Shown one piece after another: positions 51,853 through 60,835 of a stretch of DNA of 64,000 nucleotides; positions within the stretch are counted from its first letter, which is position 1; each line of letters starts with the position of its first letter. Under the pieces are notes generated by a model. The model did no database searches. It had not been told where the DNA came from and was given only the letters and a program-made list of their open reading frames with translations. The stretch is from the NCBI RefSeq assembly GCF_003287405.1, contig NZ_PRLD01000003.1, forward strand, positions 221,224 through 285,223. Direction: 5' to 3'. The position numbers were made by a program, and so were the translations under genes. The DNA comes from Faecalibacterium prausnitzii (GTDB lineage: Bacteria > Bacillota > Clostridia > Oscillospirales > Ruminococcaceae).

Positions 51853-52715
51853 CTGAACACCGATGCAAAGACCCTGTACAGCATCTTGCTGGACCGCATG
51901 GGACTATCCGCTAAAAACGGATGGTTAGACGGGCAGGGGGAGAGTGTATATCATTTTTCCTGTGCAGGAAGTGATGGATGCACTGGGCTGCGCAGACATT
52001 GCCATCAGCATGGGCTGGCAGCAGCCCGATGAACTGCCTGTTACGCTTTCTGCCCTGATGGCAAAAGCCATGAACGACCAGTGCATCCCGCCCGATGAGG
52101 GCATCCTGCACCATGCGGAAGGCGTTGACCTGATTCCGGCTAACATCGAACTGGCAGGGCTGGAAGTGGCCCTTGTCAACAGTATGAGCCGGGAAAAGAT
52201 GCTCAAACAGGTGTTGGACAGCGCCCGGCGGGAATACGATTATATCCTGCTGGATTGTACGCCGTCTTTGGGAATGCTGACCGTAGTCGCTCCGCTTCTA
52301 TGGCTAGCGGTACGCACTATGTGCGAATTTATAATTATCTCCTGTGGAGATACCGCCATCAATGCACTGGCCGCAGCGGATACCACTCTGATTCCGGTGC
52401 AGGCGCAGTACCTTTCGGCAAAGGGACTGGAGCAGCTGCTGCAGACCATTCAGAAAGTGCGCCGGCAAATCAACCCGAAGCTGAAAATCGAGGGTATCCT
52501 GATGACCATGACGGACAGCCGCACCAATTACGGCAGGGAAATCGATGCACTGATTCGGCAGGTGTACGGCAGCAAAATCCGGGTGTTTGAGCAGCCCATT
52601 CCGCACTCTGTCCGTGCGGCGGAAATCAGCGCGGGGGCAGGAGCATCTTTGCCCATGACCCCAAAGGCAAGGTGGCAGCGGCCTATCAATCTTTGACGAG
52701 GGAGGTGCTGGCCGA
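51853..52715 (+). pseudogene. Chimeric, broken repA_N::parA remnant
   Basis: Up to about 51997 the sequence encodes a RepA_N replication-initiator piece (NTDAKTLYSILLDRMGLS in one frame, then VYIIFPVQEVMDALGCAD in the next, so one frameshift). From about 51998 it becomes a ParA ATPase in mid-protein: ISMGWQQPDELPVTLSALM, DYILLDCTPSLGMLT, IPVQAQYLSAKGLEQLLQTI. The ParA Walker A region (KGGVGKT) is absent, so it cannot bind ATP. A 75-base insertion splits ParA at 52283-52357. Near 52635-52645 a second frameshift replaces the end: the correct ending SIFAHDPKGKVAAAYQSLT is readable in another phase up to the parB start. Upstream, 51701-51852 holds an unassigned 66-codon minus-strand open frame (51699-51899) and nothing else clear. 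Confidence 0.8.
52283..52357. repeat. 75-base palindromic insertion inside parA
   Basis: ParA family members read LLDCTPSLGMLT directly followed by INALAAADT. Here exactly 25 extra codons separate the two. The insert contains the hairpins CGCAC-TAT-GTGCG (52313-52325) and TATCTCC-TGT-GGAGATA (52336-52352) and no stop codon, so the frame stays open. It looks like a small palindromic mobile or recombination-derived element. No second copy is noticed in this window. Confidence 0.6.
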
Positions 52716-53734
52716 TGCCGAAAAGCAACGCAAACTTGGCGCTGAAAGGTCTCGATGAGATGTTTTCCACCGAAGAATCCCGGCAGGAACAAAAACGGGA
52801 GCAAGTGCAGCAGATTCCCATCGAGGAGCTGTTTCCCTTCAAGGAGCATCCATTCAAGGTGCTGGACGATGAGGCTATGCAGCGTACGGTGGAAAGCGTG
52901 GCACAGTACGGCGTACTGGCTCCGCTGATTGCAAGGCCCCGCCCGGAAGGCGGATATGAGATCATCTCCGGGCACCGCCGCCAGTATGCAGCTAAACTTG
53001 CCGGGCTGGATACCCTGCCGGTCATTGTCCGGCAGATGTCGGACGATGGTACTGTGATATTGATGGTGGACAGCAATCTCCAACGTGAACACATCCTGCC
53101 CAGTGAGAGGGCTTTTGCCTACAAAATGAAGCTGGACGCAATAAAAAATCAAGGTGCTAGGTCAGATTTGACTTCTACGCAAGTTGCGCAGAAGTTGTCC
53201 GTCGAAAAAGTTGGCGATGATGCTGGGGTAAGTAAAGATACTATTCGCCGTTTCATCCGCTTGACCAACCTTATCCCGGAACTGCTGGATATCGACATTT
53301 CCGGCGTGGTGGGCGATCTGGAAACTCAGCTTGCCGACTGGAGTGTGGGCGCCCTGCTGGGGCTATGGTTCCAGAGCGTGTTCGTGGGGCTGTGTACGCA
53401 GATACTTTCCATCTGTATCTTCCTGGTGATCTACGGCAGAATGATCGAGGTGTATCTGGTGACCTCCATAGGCCCCATCCCCTTTGCCACGATGGTCAAC
53501 CGGGAGTGGGGCTCCACGGGGCAGAACTACCTTCGCTCCCTGCTGGCCCTGGGCTTCCAAGCATTCCTCATTATGATCTGCATGGGCATCTATGCGGTGC
53601 TGGTGGAGGGCATCTCCACATCCGGCGACAACATATCCGCGGCCATCTGGGGGTGCATGGGGTATACGGTCCTGCTGTGCTACACCCTGTTCAAGACCGG
53701 TAGCCTGGCAAAATCTCTGTTCGGTGCCCACTAA
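52715..53734 (+). CDS. Chimeric ParB-TrbL/VirB6-like protein
   Basis: 339 residues of two unrelated halves in one frame. Residues 1-192 are ParB: the start VQQIPIEELFPFKEHPFKVL, the arginine motif GYEIISGHRRQYAA, and the helix-turn-helix GVSKDTIRRFIRLTNLIPELLD. From residue ~193 (nt ~53290) the chain becomes the C-terminal half of a multi-helix TrbL/VirB6-like mating-channel protein (LCTQILSICIFLVIYGRMIEVYL, then more helices). The natural ICE order places several genes between parB and the channel gene, so an internal deletion most likely joined them. The hybrid could still be made (GGGAGGTGCTGGCCG before ATG 52715) but neither half is complete. Confidence 0.82.
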   Translation: MPKSNANLALKGLDEMFSTEESRQEQKREQVQQIPIEELFPFKEHPFKVLDDEAMQRTVESVAQYGVLAPLIARPRPEGGYEIISGHRRQYAAKLAGLDTLPVIVRQMSDDGTVILMVDSNLQREHILPSERAFAYKMKLDAIKNQGARSDLTSTQVAQKLSVEKVGDDAGVSKDTIRRFIRLTNLIPELLDIDISGVVGDLETQLADWSVGALLGLWFQSVFVGLCTQILSICIFLVIYGRMIEVYLVTSIGPIPFATMVNREWGSTGQNYLRSLLALGFQAFLIMICMGIYAVLVEGISTSGDNISAAIWGCMGYTVLLCYTLFKTGSLAKSLFGAH

Positions 53735-53787
53735 ATGAGCAAAGCCACCTCTTACGAGATGGCTCAGCTGGTTAGAAGTATTCAGTT

Positions 53788-53970
53788 TTAGGGACGGCCA
53801 GACTTGTTTTTCGTGGGGTCATTCATCACATAAGTCTGACCAGGTTTCTTGGTCGGAGGCATTGGCTCACCCTTCACGACGGTAACTTCATGGTTGATTT
53901 TACCGCCGCGAGGACCAACAACGCCGTACTGACCGGAGGCAGGCGCCTTCTGACCGGGTTTCAGTCCCAT
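53788..53970 (-). CDS. YjzC-like small protein
   Basis: 60 residues, Gly/Pro/Lys rich: MGLKPGQKAPASGQYGVVGPRGGK resembles the YjzC family of Bacillus (PGQKAP-x-x-G-x-Y). AAGGAGG lies six bases before ATG 53970, while an ATG two codons earlier overlaps the ribosome site. Orientation is opposite to the mating genes. It has its own consensus promoter and a CIRCE-like operator, pointing to heat-shock-type control by HrcA. Function unknown. Confidence 0.75.
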   Translation of the reverse strand: MGLKPGQKAPASGQYGVVGPRGGKINHEVTVVKGEPMPPTKKPGQTYVMNDPTKNKSGRP

Positions 53971-53993
53971 AGACATCCTCCTTTCTTGGCGAT

Positions 53994-54020
53994 TTAGTAC
54001 TTTATGAATGCGAGTGCTAA
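53994..54020 (-). promoter_or_regulatory. CIRCE-like HrcA operator
   Basis: Minus strand TTAGCACTC (54012-54020), nine bases, AAGTACTAA (53994-54002). The consensus is TTAGCACTC-N9-GAGTGCTAA: the left half matches 9/9, the right half 7/9, and the spacing is exact. It lies over the expected transcription start of the YjzC-like gene, the normal position for HrcA repression. Confidence 0.72.
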
Positions 54021-54023
54021 ATC

Positions 54024-54052
54024 AGTGTAATACTAAATTTTGAAATTGTCAA
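54024..54052 (-). promoter_or_regulatory. Promoter of the YjzC-like gene
   Basis: Minus strand perfect TTGACA (54047-54052), 17 bases, TACACT (54024-54029). Confidence 0.8.
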
Positions 54053-54092
54053 TAGGACAAACCACAATATATTGTGATTGGAGGCGCAAACA

Positions 54093-54479
54093 TTGGCTTA
54101 TGTAACGATCCCGAAGGACCTGAGCCGGATACAGAGCAAGGTCCTGTTCGGGCTGACCAAACGACAAGTGATCTGTTTCGGAGCGGCGGCACTGGTAGGC
54201 GTGCCGCTTTTCTTTTTGGCAAAGGCGAGCCTGGGGACCACCACGGCGGCGCTTTGCATGATTCTGGTGATGTTGCCCTTTTTCCCGTTCGCCATGTACG
54301 AGAAGAACGGGCAGCCGCTGGAGGTGTTCCTGGGTCATCTGATTCAGAACAAATTCATCCGGCCGAAGGTACGTATCTACCAGACCAACAATCTCTATTC
54401 CGCCCTGGTGCGGCAATCTGAGCTAGAACAGGAGGTGAAGCAGATTGCGAGAAAAGGCAGAAAAACCGGCAAAGCGTAA
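54093..54479 (+). CDS. PrgI-family mating-channel protein
   Basis: 128 residues. The start LAYVTIPKDLSRIQSKVLFGLTKRQ and two adjacent membrane helices (about 33-52 and 55-73) define PrgI, a small inner-membrane component of Gram-positive type IV secretion, VirB3-like. TTG 54093 is used as start: GGAGG lies eight bases before it; the ATG at 54078 would place the ribosome site inside the gene. It overlaps virB4 by 35 bases. Confidence 0.88.
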   Translation: MAYVTIPKDLSRIQSKVLFGLTKRQVICFGAAALVGVPLFFLAKASLGTTTAALCMILVMLPFFPFAMYEKNGQPLEVFLGHLIQNKFIRPKVRIYQTNNLYSALVRQSELEQEVKQIARKGRKTGKA

Positions 54480-56847
54480 GATCACCCGTGCCGAGCGCAA
54501 GCAGATCGAGGCGGTGATCCGGCAGGCGAAGGGCGACGGGAAAAACCATACGGTGCAGGACAGCATCCCGTTTCAGAATATGTTTCCCGACGGCCTGTGC
54601 AGGCTGGAGGGCGGCACCTTCTCCAAGACCATCGCCTTTGAGGATGTGAATTACCGCCTGGCTGGGCCGGAGGATCAGCGGAGCATCTTTGAAAGCCTTT
54701 GCGACTTTTATAACGGCTACGATCCCACTATTGGCGTCCAGGTCACTTTGGACAGCCACAGCGGAGGCAGCGCCGCCGATGAAATGTTTGGTATCCGCAG
54801 ACAGGGCAACGACCTGGACCCCATCCGGGACGAGGCGGTGGATATCCTGCGGATGCAGTACAAGCGGGGCAACAACGGCTATGTGAAAACCAGGTATGTG
54901 ACCCTGACCATCGAGGCGGAGAACCTCCCTGCGGCCCGGGCGCGGTTTGCCCGCATTGAGACCGACACCCTCAACCGCTTCAAGGTCATGGGGGCGGCCG
55001 CTCATGTGCTGGACGGAAAGGAACGGCTGGAGCTGCTTTACAACATCCTCCACCCGGAGGGTGGGCAGTTCGCCTTTGAATGGGACTGGCTCCCGGCCAG
55101 CGGCCTTTCGGTGAAGGACTTCATTTCGCCGTCCTCCTTCCACTTCGGGGAGACCCGCACCTTCCGCATCGGCAGGCGGTACGGGGCGGTGTCCTTTCTG
55201 CAAATCCTGGCGCCGGAGATGCACGACCGCATCCTCACCGACTTCATGGAGGCGGACGGGAATATCATGGTGACCATGCACATCCGGGGCATCAACCAGA
55301 ACGAGGCCATCAAAATGGTCAAGCGGAAGATTACCGACCTGGACGCCATGAAGATACAGGAGCAGAAACGGGCGGTACGCAGCGGCTACGATATGGACAT
55401 CCTTCCTTCGGACCTCTCCACCTACGGCGGTGCGGCGAAGAATCTTCTCACCGACCTGCAATCCCGCAACGAGAGAATGTTCAACATGACCTTCCTGGTG
55501 CTGCACACGGCGGAGACCCGGCAAAAGCTGGAGATTGCCGTATCCCAGGCGGCCAGCGTCGCCCAGACCTACAACTGCTTTCTGACCCGTCTGGATTTCC
55601 AGCAGGAGGACGGGCTGATGTCCTCTTTGCCCCTGGGGCTCAAGCGCATCAAGATCGAACGGAGCCTGACCACTTCGGCCCTGGCGGTGTTCGTCCCCTT
55701 TGTCACCCAGGAGGTGTTCATGGGCGGCGACGCCATGTACTATGGCCTCAATGCCATCTCCAACAACATGATTCTGCTGGACCGCAAGCAATCCCGCTGT
55801 CCCAACGGCCTTGTATTCGGCACGCCCGGCAGCGGAAAATCCATGAGCTGCAAACGGGAGATCACCTTTATCATGCTGATGACCCAGGACAACGTCATCA
55901 TCTGCGACCCGGAGGACGAGTATTCGCCCCTGGTGAAGCGGCTGAGCGGTCAGGTAATCCGGCTGTCCCCGTCCAGCACCGACTATGTGAACCCCCTAGA
56001 CATCAACCTCAACTACTCCGAGGAAGAAAACCCGCTGGCGCTGAAAAGCGACTTCGTGCTGTCCTTCTGTGAGCTCATCATGGGCAGCAAGACGGGGCTG
56101 GAGGCCATCGAGAAAACGGTTATCGACCGGGCGGTGCAGATGATCTACCAGCCTTACTTTGCCAATCCCCGGCCAGAGAATATGCTGATTTTGGGCGACC
56201 TGATGAACGCCCTGCTGTCCCAGCACATCCCGGAGGCCGACCGGGTGGCCCAGGCGTTGGACCTGTATGTAAACGGTTCGCTGAACTTCTTCAACCACCG
56301 CACCACTGTGGACATCTCCAACCGTCTTGTCTGCTTTGACATCAAGGGCCTGGGCAAGAACCTGAAAAAGCCCGGGATGCTCATTGTTCAGGACGCGGTG
56401 TGGAACACCGTTACCATCAACCGAGCCATTGGCCGGTTTACCTGGTACTTCGTGGACGAGTTCCACCTTCTGCTGAAGGAGGAACAGACTGCGGCGTACA
56501 GCGCCGAGATTTGGAAACGGTTCAGAAAATGGGGCGGTATCCCCACCGGGGCGACCCAGAACCCCAAAGACCTGATTTCCTCCCCGGAGATCGAAAACAT
56601 TCTGGAAAACAGCGACTTCATCTATATGCTCAACCAGGCGGCAGGCGACCGGAAGATACTGGCGGAGCGGCTGAACATTTCTTCTGAACAGCTTGCCTAT
56701 GTGACCAATTCCGAGCCGGGCCACGGGCTGCTGTTCTTCAACAATGTCATCCTGCCTTTTGCGGATGACTTCACGAAGGATACCGAGCTCTATAAATTGC
56801 TTACCACCAAGCCCAGCGAGATGGAACATGAGGAAAGGATGGGATAA
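54445..56847 (+). CDS. VirB4-type conjugation ATPase
   Basis: About 800 residues, cytosolic energiser of the mating channel. N-terminal TraC/VirB4 domain (TVQDSIPFQNMFPDGLCRLEGG), Walker A GTPGSGKS (about 462-469) and Walker B WYFVDEFHLLL (about 666-676). The frame opens with an alternative start at 54445 that follows AGGAGGTGAAGCAGA. It is intact, without frameshifts, and overlaps PrgI; the best preserved gene of the element. Confidence 0.92.
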   Translation: MREKAEKPAKRKITRAERKQIEAVIRQAKGDGKNHTVQDSIPFQNMFPDGLCRLEGGTFSKTIAFEDVNYRLAGPEDQRSIFESLCDFYNGYDPTIGVQVTLDSHSGGSAADEMFGIRRQGNDLDPIRDEAVDILRMQYKRGNNGYVKTRYVTLTIEAENLPAARARFARIETDTLNRFKVMGAAAHVLDGKERLELLYNILHPEGGQFAFEWDWLPASGLSVKDFISPSSFHFGETRTFRIGRRYGAVSFLQILAPEMHDRILTDFMEADGNIMVTMHIRGINQNEAIKMVKRKITDLDAMKIQEQKRAVRSGYDMDILPSDLSTYGGAAKNLLTDLQSRNERMFNMTFLVLHTAETRQKLEIAVSQAASVAQTYNCFLTRLDFQQEDGLMSSLPLGLKRIKIERSLTTSALAVFVPFVTQEVFMGGDAMYYGLNAISNNMILLDRKQSRCPNGLVFGTPGSGKSMSCKREITFIMLMTQDNVIICDPEDEYSPLVKRLSGQVIRLSPSSTDYVNPLDINLNYSEEENPLALKSDFVLSFCELIMGSKTGLEAIEKTVIDRAVQMIYQPYFANPRPENMLILGDLMNALLSQHIPEADRVAQALDLYVNGSLNFFNHRTTVDISNRLVCFDIKGLGKNLKKPGMLIVQDAVWNTVTINRAIGRFTWYFVDEFHLLLKEEQTAAYSAEIWKRFRKWGGIPTGATQNPKDLISSPEIENILENSDFIYMLNQAAGDRKILAERLNISSEQLAYVTNSEPGHGLLFFNNVILPFADDFTKDTELYKLLTTKPSEMEHEERMG

Positions 56848-56851
56848 GGAA

Positions 56852-57175
56852 ATGGGACAGGAAAAGCTGTATGTCATTGAGGAAAAGACCTACGAGGCCC
56901 ACATCGACGAGGAAGTCCATCTCTATGGGCTTCTGCACCAGCTGGCTTTCCTTGCCGGGAAGACCAAGGACCGCCAGGACATGGAGAACCTGATTGACAC
57001 CGCCCGGCGGTATGGTGAGATCGCCGACCAGATGTTTGACCGCTGGAGCATCCCCGGCCGCTACCTGGTGTTCGGCGACAAGGCCGACCTTGCCCGGCTG
57101 AAGGCCCTGGAGCTGTGCGAGCTGGACGCCTTCTATGTGGACTGTGAGGACGACGAGGACCAGCCCCATGCCTGA
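56852..57175 (+). CDS. Small conserved ICE protein of unknown function
   Basis: 107 residues, acidic, soluble: EKTYEAHIDEEVHLYGLLHQLAFLAGK in the first half and VDCEDDEDQ at the end. It lies four bases after virB4 with AAGGA before ATG 56852 and overlaps the methyltransferase start by eight bases. Not assigned to a named family. Confidence 0.6.
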   Translation: MGQEKLYVIEEKTYEAHIDEEVHLYGLLHQLAFLAGKTKDRQDMENLIDTARRYGEIADQMFDRWSIPGRYLVFGDKADLARLKALELCELDAFYVDCEDDEDQPHA

Positions 57176-58193
57176 CCGCCTCACCCATGTCAGCCTGTTT
57201 TCCGGCATCGGCGGGCTGGACCTTGCGGCAGAGGCGGCGGGCTTTGAAACGGTCTGTCAATGCGAGTGGGCGGATTACCCCTATTCCATCCTGCAAAAGC
57301 ATTGGCCGGATGTGCCGAAGTTCCGGGACATCACCACATTCACGAAGGAGGCGTTTTTTGAGAAAACAGGACTTGAAACTATCACCATCCTCTCCGGCGG
57401 ATTCCCGTGCCAGCCCTTCTCCACCGCAGGAAAGCGGCGGGGCTTTGCGGATGAACGCTACCTGTGGCCGGAAATGTGCCGCGTTATTGCCGAACTGCGG
57501 CCCCGTTGGGTGCTTGGGGAAAATGTTGCTGGATTCATCAATATGGGGCTCGACAAAACGATTTTTGACCTGGCAAAAGCGGGATACGCTGTTCTCCCAT
57601 TCGTATTTCCGGCTTGCGGCGTCGGCGCATGGCATGAGCGCCAGCGAACTTTTATCGTTGCGGCTGATGTTTCCCACGCCCCTTGCCTCCGACAAATCCA
57701 CGGGGCGGGATGCTGCCAGCCTGGATGTGTTCCTGTCGGAGGGGGGGATACTCCGCAAGCGGAACAAGGACGGTTCGATCTGGAGTCTGTCCCTGTCGGC
57801 GGCGGTGTTCTACCTGACCCCGGCAGCGTCGGAGGGCTACCGTACCACCCTGAAACCCGCGGTCTTCCGGGACAAATCCCCGTCCTCCAACCTGTCGGCT
57901 CAGGTGATTCGGCAGGAGCAGCCCCTTTCCGAGAAAGCGGCGCTGAACCCGGACTGGGTGGAATGGCTTATGGGATTCCCCACGAAATGGACGGACGCAT
58001 CCTATGGCGTGCCGAGCCCGAAGGAGTCCCCCGCATGACCGAGGATACCGACAACCGAGCGCTGCGGCTGAAAACCTTGGGGAACGCGGTCTGCCCGCCC
58101 CAGGCCTATCCCATTTTCCAGTACATCGCCATGATCGAAACCGGGGCATGTGTCAACATCTGCCCTTATGGAATAGGAGGTGACGCACCTTGA
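57168..58193 (+). pseudogene. C5-cytosine DNA methyltransferase, double frameshift
   Basis: Motif I VSLFSGIGGLDLAAEAAGF, motif IV GGFPCQPFSTAGKRRGF with the catalytic Cys, ENVAG and the QRT of motif VIII are in the starting frame. Near 57620-57670 the protein-like reading moves to the next frame (MFPTPLASDKSTGRDAAS ... LNPDWVEWLMGFPTKWTD), and near 58010 it returns for motif X (TDNRALRLKTLGNAVCPPQ). So two compensating shifts are needed. The start frame stays open throughout by chance, which would give a full-length protein with a nonsense target-recognition region. Sequencing error is an alternative, though ICE decay elsewhere favours real mutation. Confidence 0.8.
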
Positions 58194-60079
58194 AAGAATG
58201 GAAAGCCCCCGAAAAGGAGGCGCAGAAGATGACCCGTGACGGGGCGGTATCCGTCAATCTGGTTACGGGCGAGACGACCTATCCCTCTGACCGGGCGCCG
58301 GAGCAGGACCATTCCGTATCCAGCGACACGGCGGGCGCCGCTGGAAAAGCGGTGGATCGTGTGGAGTTGCACCATGAACGAAGATCGGAAAAGAAGCAAC
58401 GCCGGAAACGGCGCAGGGCTTATCGGGAGGGCGAGGCGGCAGCGGGCCGTCCATCCTCCCGATTGCAGTTTTCCGAGGCAGACCAGGCCAAACCGGAGCT
58501 GCAAGGAGCCATCCGCAAGTCGGACAAGGCGGCGGACCGGTTGGACGCGGCAAAGGTTGCTGTTCCGTCCAAACCGCCATCCCCCCAGCATGCCAATCCG
58601 CTGTCCCGCCCCATTCAAGAGGCAGGCGCCGCCATCCACGGCAAGGTCCGGGAGGTGGAGCAGGAAAATTCCGGCGTCCAGTCGGGCCACCTGGGGGAAC
58701 GCAGCTTTGAGAAGGCTGTGGGCTACGGAAACCGCCGTGTCCAGAACTGGCGGGCGGAACGCAAGCTGAAACCCTGGCGGGACTCGGCAAAAGCGAAACA
58801 GGCGGCAGTCAAGGCCAATGCGGATTTCTACTATCGGAAAGCCGTGGCGGATAACCCCCAGCTTGCATCCAATCCCATCTCCCGCCTGTGGCAGAAACGG
58901 AAACTGCAAAAGCAATATGCAGCGGCATACCGGGCGGCGGGCAAGACCGCCCAGGCCGGAAAAACAGCGGAGGCTACGGCAAAGGCATCCAAGAAAACCG
59001 CCCAGGAGTCCAAGCGCACCGCCCTTTTCCTGAAACGGCATTGGAAGGGCGCGCTGATCGTGGGCGGCATCGGCCTTCTGCTGGTGATGCTGCTGGGCTC
59101 CCTGCAATCCTGTTCCTCCATGTTCGGCGGCGGGGTGTCCAACATCATGGCGTCCTCCTATCTGTCCGAGGACTCCGATATGCTGGCGGCGGAAGAAGCC
59201 TACTGCGCCAAAGAGAACGAATTGCGGGAATACCTGGATACCTACGAGGCCACCCACGACTATGACGAGTATCACTTCGACCTGGACGAGATCGAACATG
59301 ACCCCTATGTGCTGGTCTCCATTCTGTCGGCACTTCATGAAGGGGCGTTCACCATCGACCAGGTACAGGGGAACCTTCAAACCCTCTTTGACAAGCAATA
59401 CATTCTCACCGAAACCGTGACCACGGAGACCCGCTATCGGACGGAAACAAGGACAGACAGCGAGGGCAACACCTATACGGTTCGGGTGCCCTATACCTGG
59501 ACCATTTGCACCGTCACACTGGAAAACTTCGACCTCTCCCATGTGCCGGTCTACATGATGGGCGAGGAACAGCTTTCCTTGTATGCCACCTATATGTCCA
59601 CTCTGGGCAATCGCCCCGACCTGTTCCCGTCCTCTGGGTATGTGAACAAGTACATCGACAACCCGCCCACCGCCTGGGAGATTCCCGCTGAATACCTGAC
59701 GGACGAGCGGTTCAACACCCTTATCACCGAGGCGGAAAAGTATCTGGGCTATCCCTATGTGTGGGGTGGCAGCAGCCCCAGCACTTCTTTCGATTGCAGC
59801 GGCTTCGTCAGTTATGTGCTGACCAACAGCGGCCTGTGCAACACCGGGCGGTTGGGCGCCCAGGGGCTCTACAACATTTCCGCCCCGGTATCCGATCCCC
59901 AGCCCGGCGATCTGGTGTTCTTCGTGGGAACCTATGACACCAGCGGTGTGTCCCATATGGGCATCTATGTGGGCGACGGGATGATGCTGCATTGCGGCGA
60001 CCCCATCCAGTATTCCAACCTGAACACGAGCTACTGGCGGTCCCATTTCTACGCATACGGCAGACCGCCGTACAACTGA
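58190..60079 (+). CDS. NlpC/P60 cell-wall hydrolase of the conjugative element
   Basis: 629 residues. A long cytosolic Lys/Ala/Arg-rich part (1-280), one transmembrane helix (ALIVGGIGLLLVMLLGSL, about 284-301), an extracellular domain, and a C-terminal NlpC/P60 peptidase: FDCSGFVSYVL (catalytic Cys), SHMGIYVG (His). VirB1-like role: opens peptidoglycan for the mating channel. TTG 58190 follows GGAGGTGACGCACC; it overlaps the previous stop. An ATG at 58229 is the alternative. Confidence 0.88.
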   Translation: MKEWKAPEKEAQKMTRDGAVSVNLVTGETTYPSDRAPEQDHSVSSDTAGAAGKAVDRVELHHERRSEKKQRRKRRRAYREGEAAAGRPSSRLQFSEADQAKPELQGAIRKSDKAADRLDAAKVAVPSKPPSPQHANPLSRPIQEAGAAIHGKVREVEQENSGVQSGHLGERSFEKAVGYGNRRVQNWRAERKLKPWRDSAKAKQAAVKANADFYYRKAVADNPQLASNPISRLWQKRKLQKQYAAAYRAAGKTAQAGKTAEATAKASKKTAQESKRTALFLKRHWKGALIVGGIGLLLVMLLGSLQSCSSMFGGGVSNIMASSYLSEDSDMLAAEEAYCAKENELREYLDTYEATHDYDEYHFDLDEIEHDPYVLVSILSALHEGAFTIDQVQGNLQTLFDKQYILTETVTTETRYRTETRTDSEGNTYTVRVPYTWTICTVTLENFDLSHVPVYMMGEEQLSLYATYMSTLGNRPDLFPSSGYVNKYIDNPPTAWEIPAEYLTDERFNTLITEAEKYLGYPYVWGGSSPSTSFDCSGFVSYVLTNSGLCNTGRLGAQGLYNISAPVSDPQPGDLVFFVGTYDTSGVSHMGIYVGDGMMLHCGDPIQYSNLNTSYWRSHFYAYGRPPYN

Positions 60080-60100
60080 TGGAGGTGATGAAGCATCAAT

Positions 60101-60835
60101 ATGGTTTCCTATGGGGGCGGCGCCAACAGCACCGCTCTTTTGATCGGGCTGCACCAGCGCCGTATCCCGGTGAACCTGATTCTCTTTGCGGATACGGGGG
60201 CAGAGCATCCCCACACCTACGCCTATCTGGATGTGATGAACCGCTGGCTGAAGGACCACGGGATGCCTCCCATTACCAGAGTGTATAAGACCACCTGTGA
60301 CGGGAAACGGCTGACGCTGGAGGATGAATGTCTGCAAAGTTGCAGCCTTCCGTCCATCGCCTACGGCTTCAAGCGGTGTTCCCTAAAACACAAGATCGGG
60401 CCGCAGGAAAAGTTCTGCAGCCATTACCCGCCGTGTCAAAAGGCGTGGGCGGCGGGCAAACGGGTGGTCAAGTTCATCGGCTACGACGCAGGCGAGGGCT
60501 ACCGCAGCGACAAGGTGCTGCTGGGAGACCTGGCCGACCGAAAATACAGCAAGTGGTATCCCCTGATGGAATGGGGATGGACGCGGGACGATTGCATCCG
60601 GCAGATCGAGGCGGCAGGGCTGCCCCAGCCGGGAAAATCGTCCTGTTTTTTCTGCCCCAGCATGAAACCCGACGAGATCACCGCCCTGCGGGAGCAGCAT
60701 CCCGATTTGTTCCGCCGCGCCCTGGCGCTGGAGGACAACGCCCGGAAAAACCTGAAAACGGTCAAGGGCCTGGGGCGAAACTATTCCTGGAGAGAACGAT
60801 TTGGAAAGGAGTTTTGCACACATGGCAACGGTTGA
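60101..60835 (+). CDS. PAPS reductase-like ATP-binding protein
   Basis: 244 residues. PP-loop SYGGGANSTALL at the start, FADTGAEHPHT, and a Cys pair SCFFCPS (about 190). Such N-type ATP pyrophosphatase proteins are common passengers in Tn1549-like elements and are also used in DNA phosphorothioation, but no dnd/ssp genes are here. Target unknown. GGAGGTGATGAAGCATCA precedes ATG 60101. Confidence 0.85.
   Translation: MVSYGGGANSTALLIGLHQRRIPVNLILFADTGAEHPHTYAYLDVMNRWLKDHGMPPITRVYKTTCDGKRLTLEDECLQSCSLPSIAYGFKRCSLKHKIGPQEKFCSHYPPCQKAWAAGKRVVKFIGYDAGEGYRSDKVLLGDLADRKYSKWYPLMEWGWTRDDCIRQIEAAGLPQPGKSSCFFCPSMKPDEITALREQHPDLFRRALALEDNARKNLKTVKGLGRNYSWRERFGKEFCTHGNG

Noticed and set aside
54445..56847. 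A frameshift in the VirB4 gene, expected from the decay of its neighbours
   Set aside because: The frame is continuous with Walker A and Walker B in phase and a normal length.
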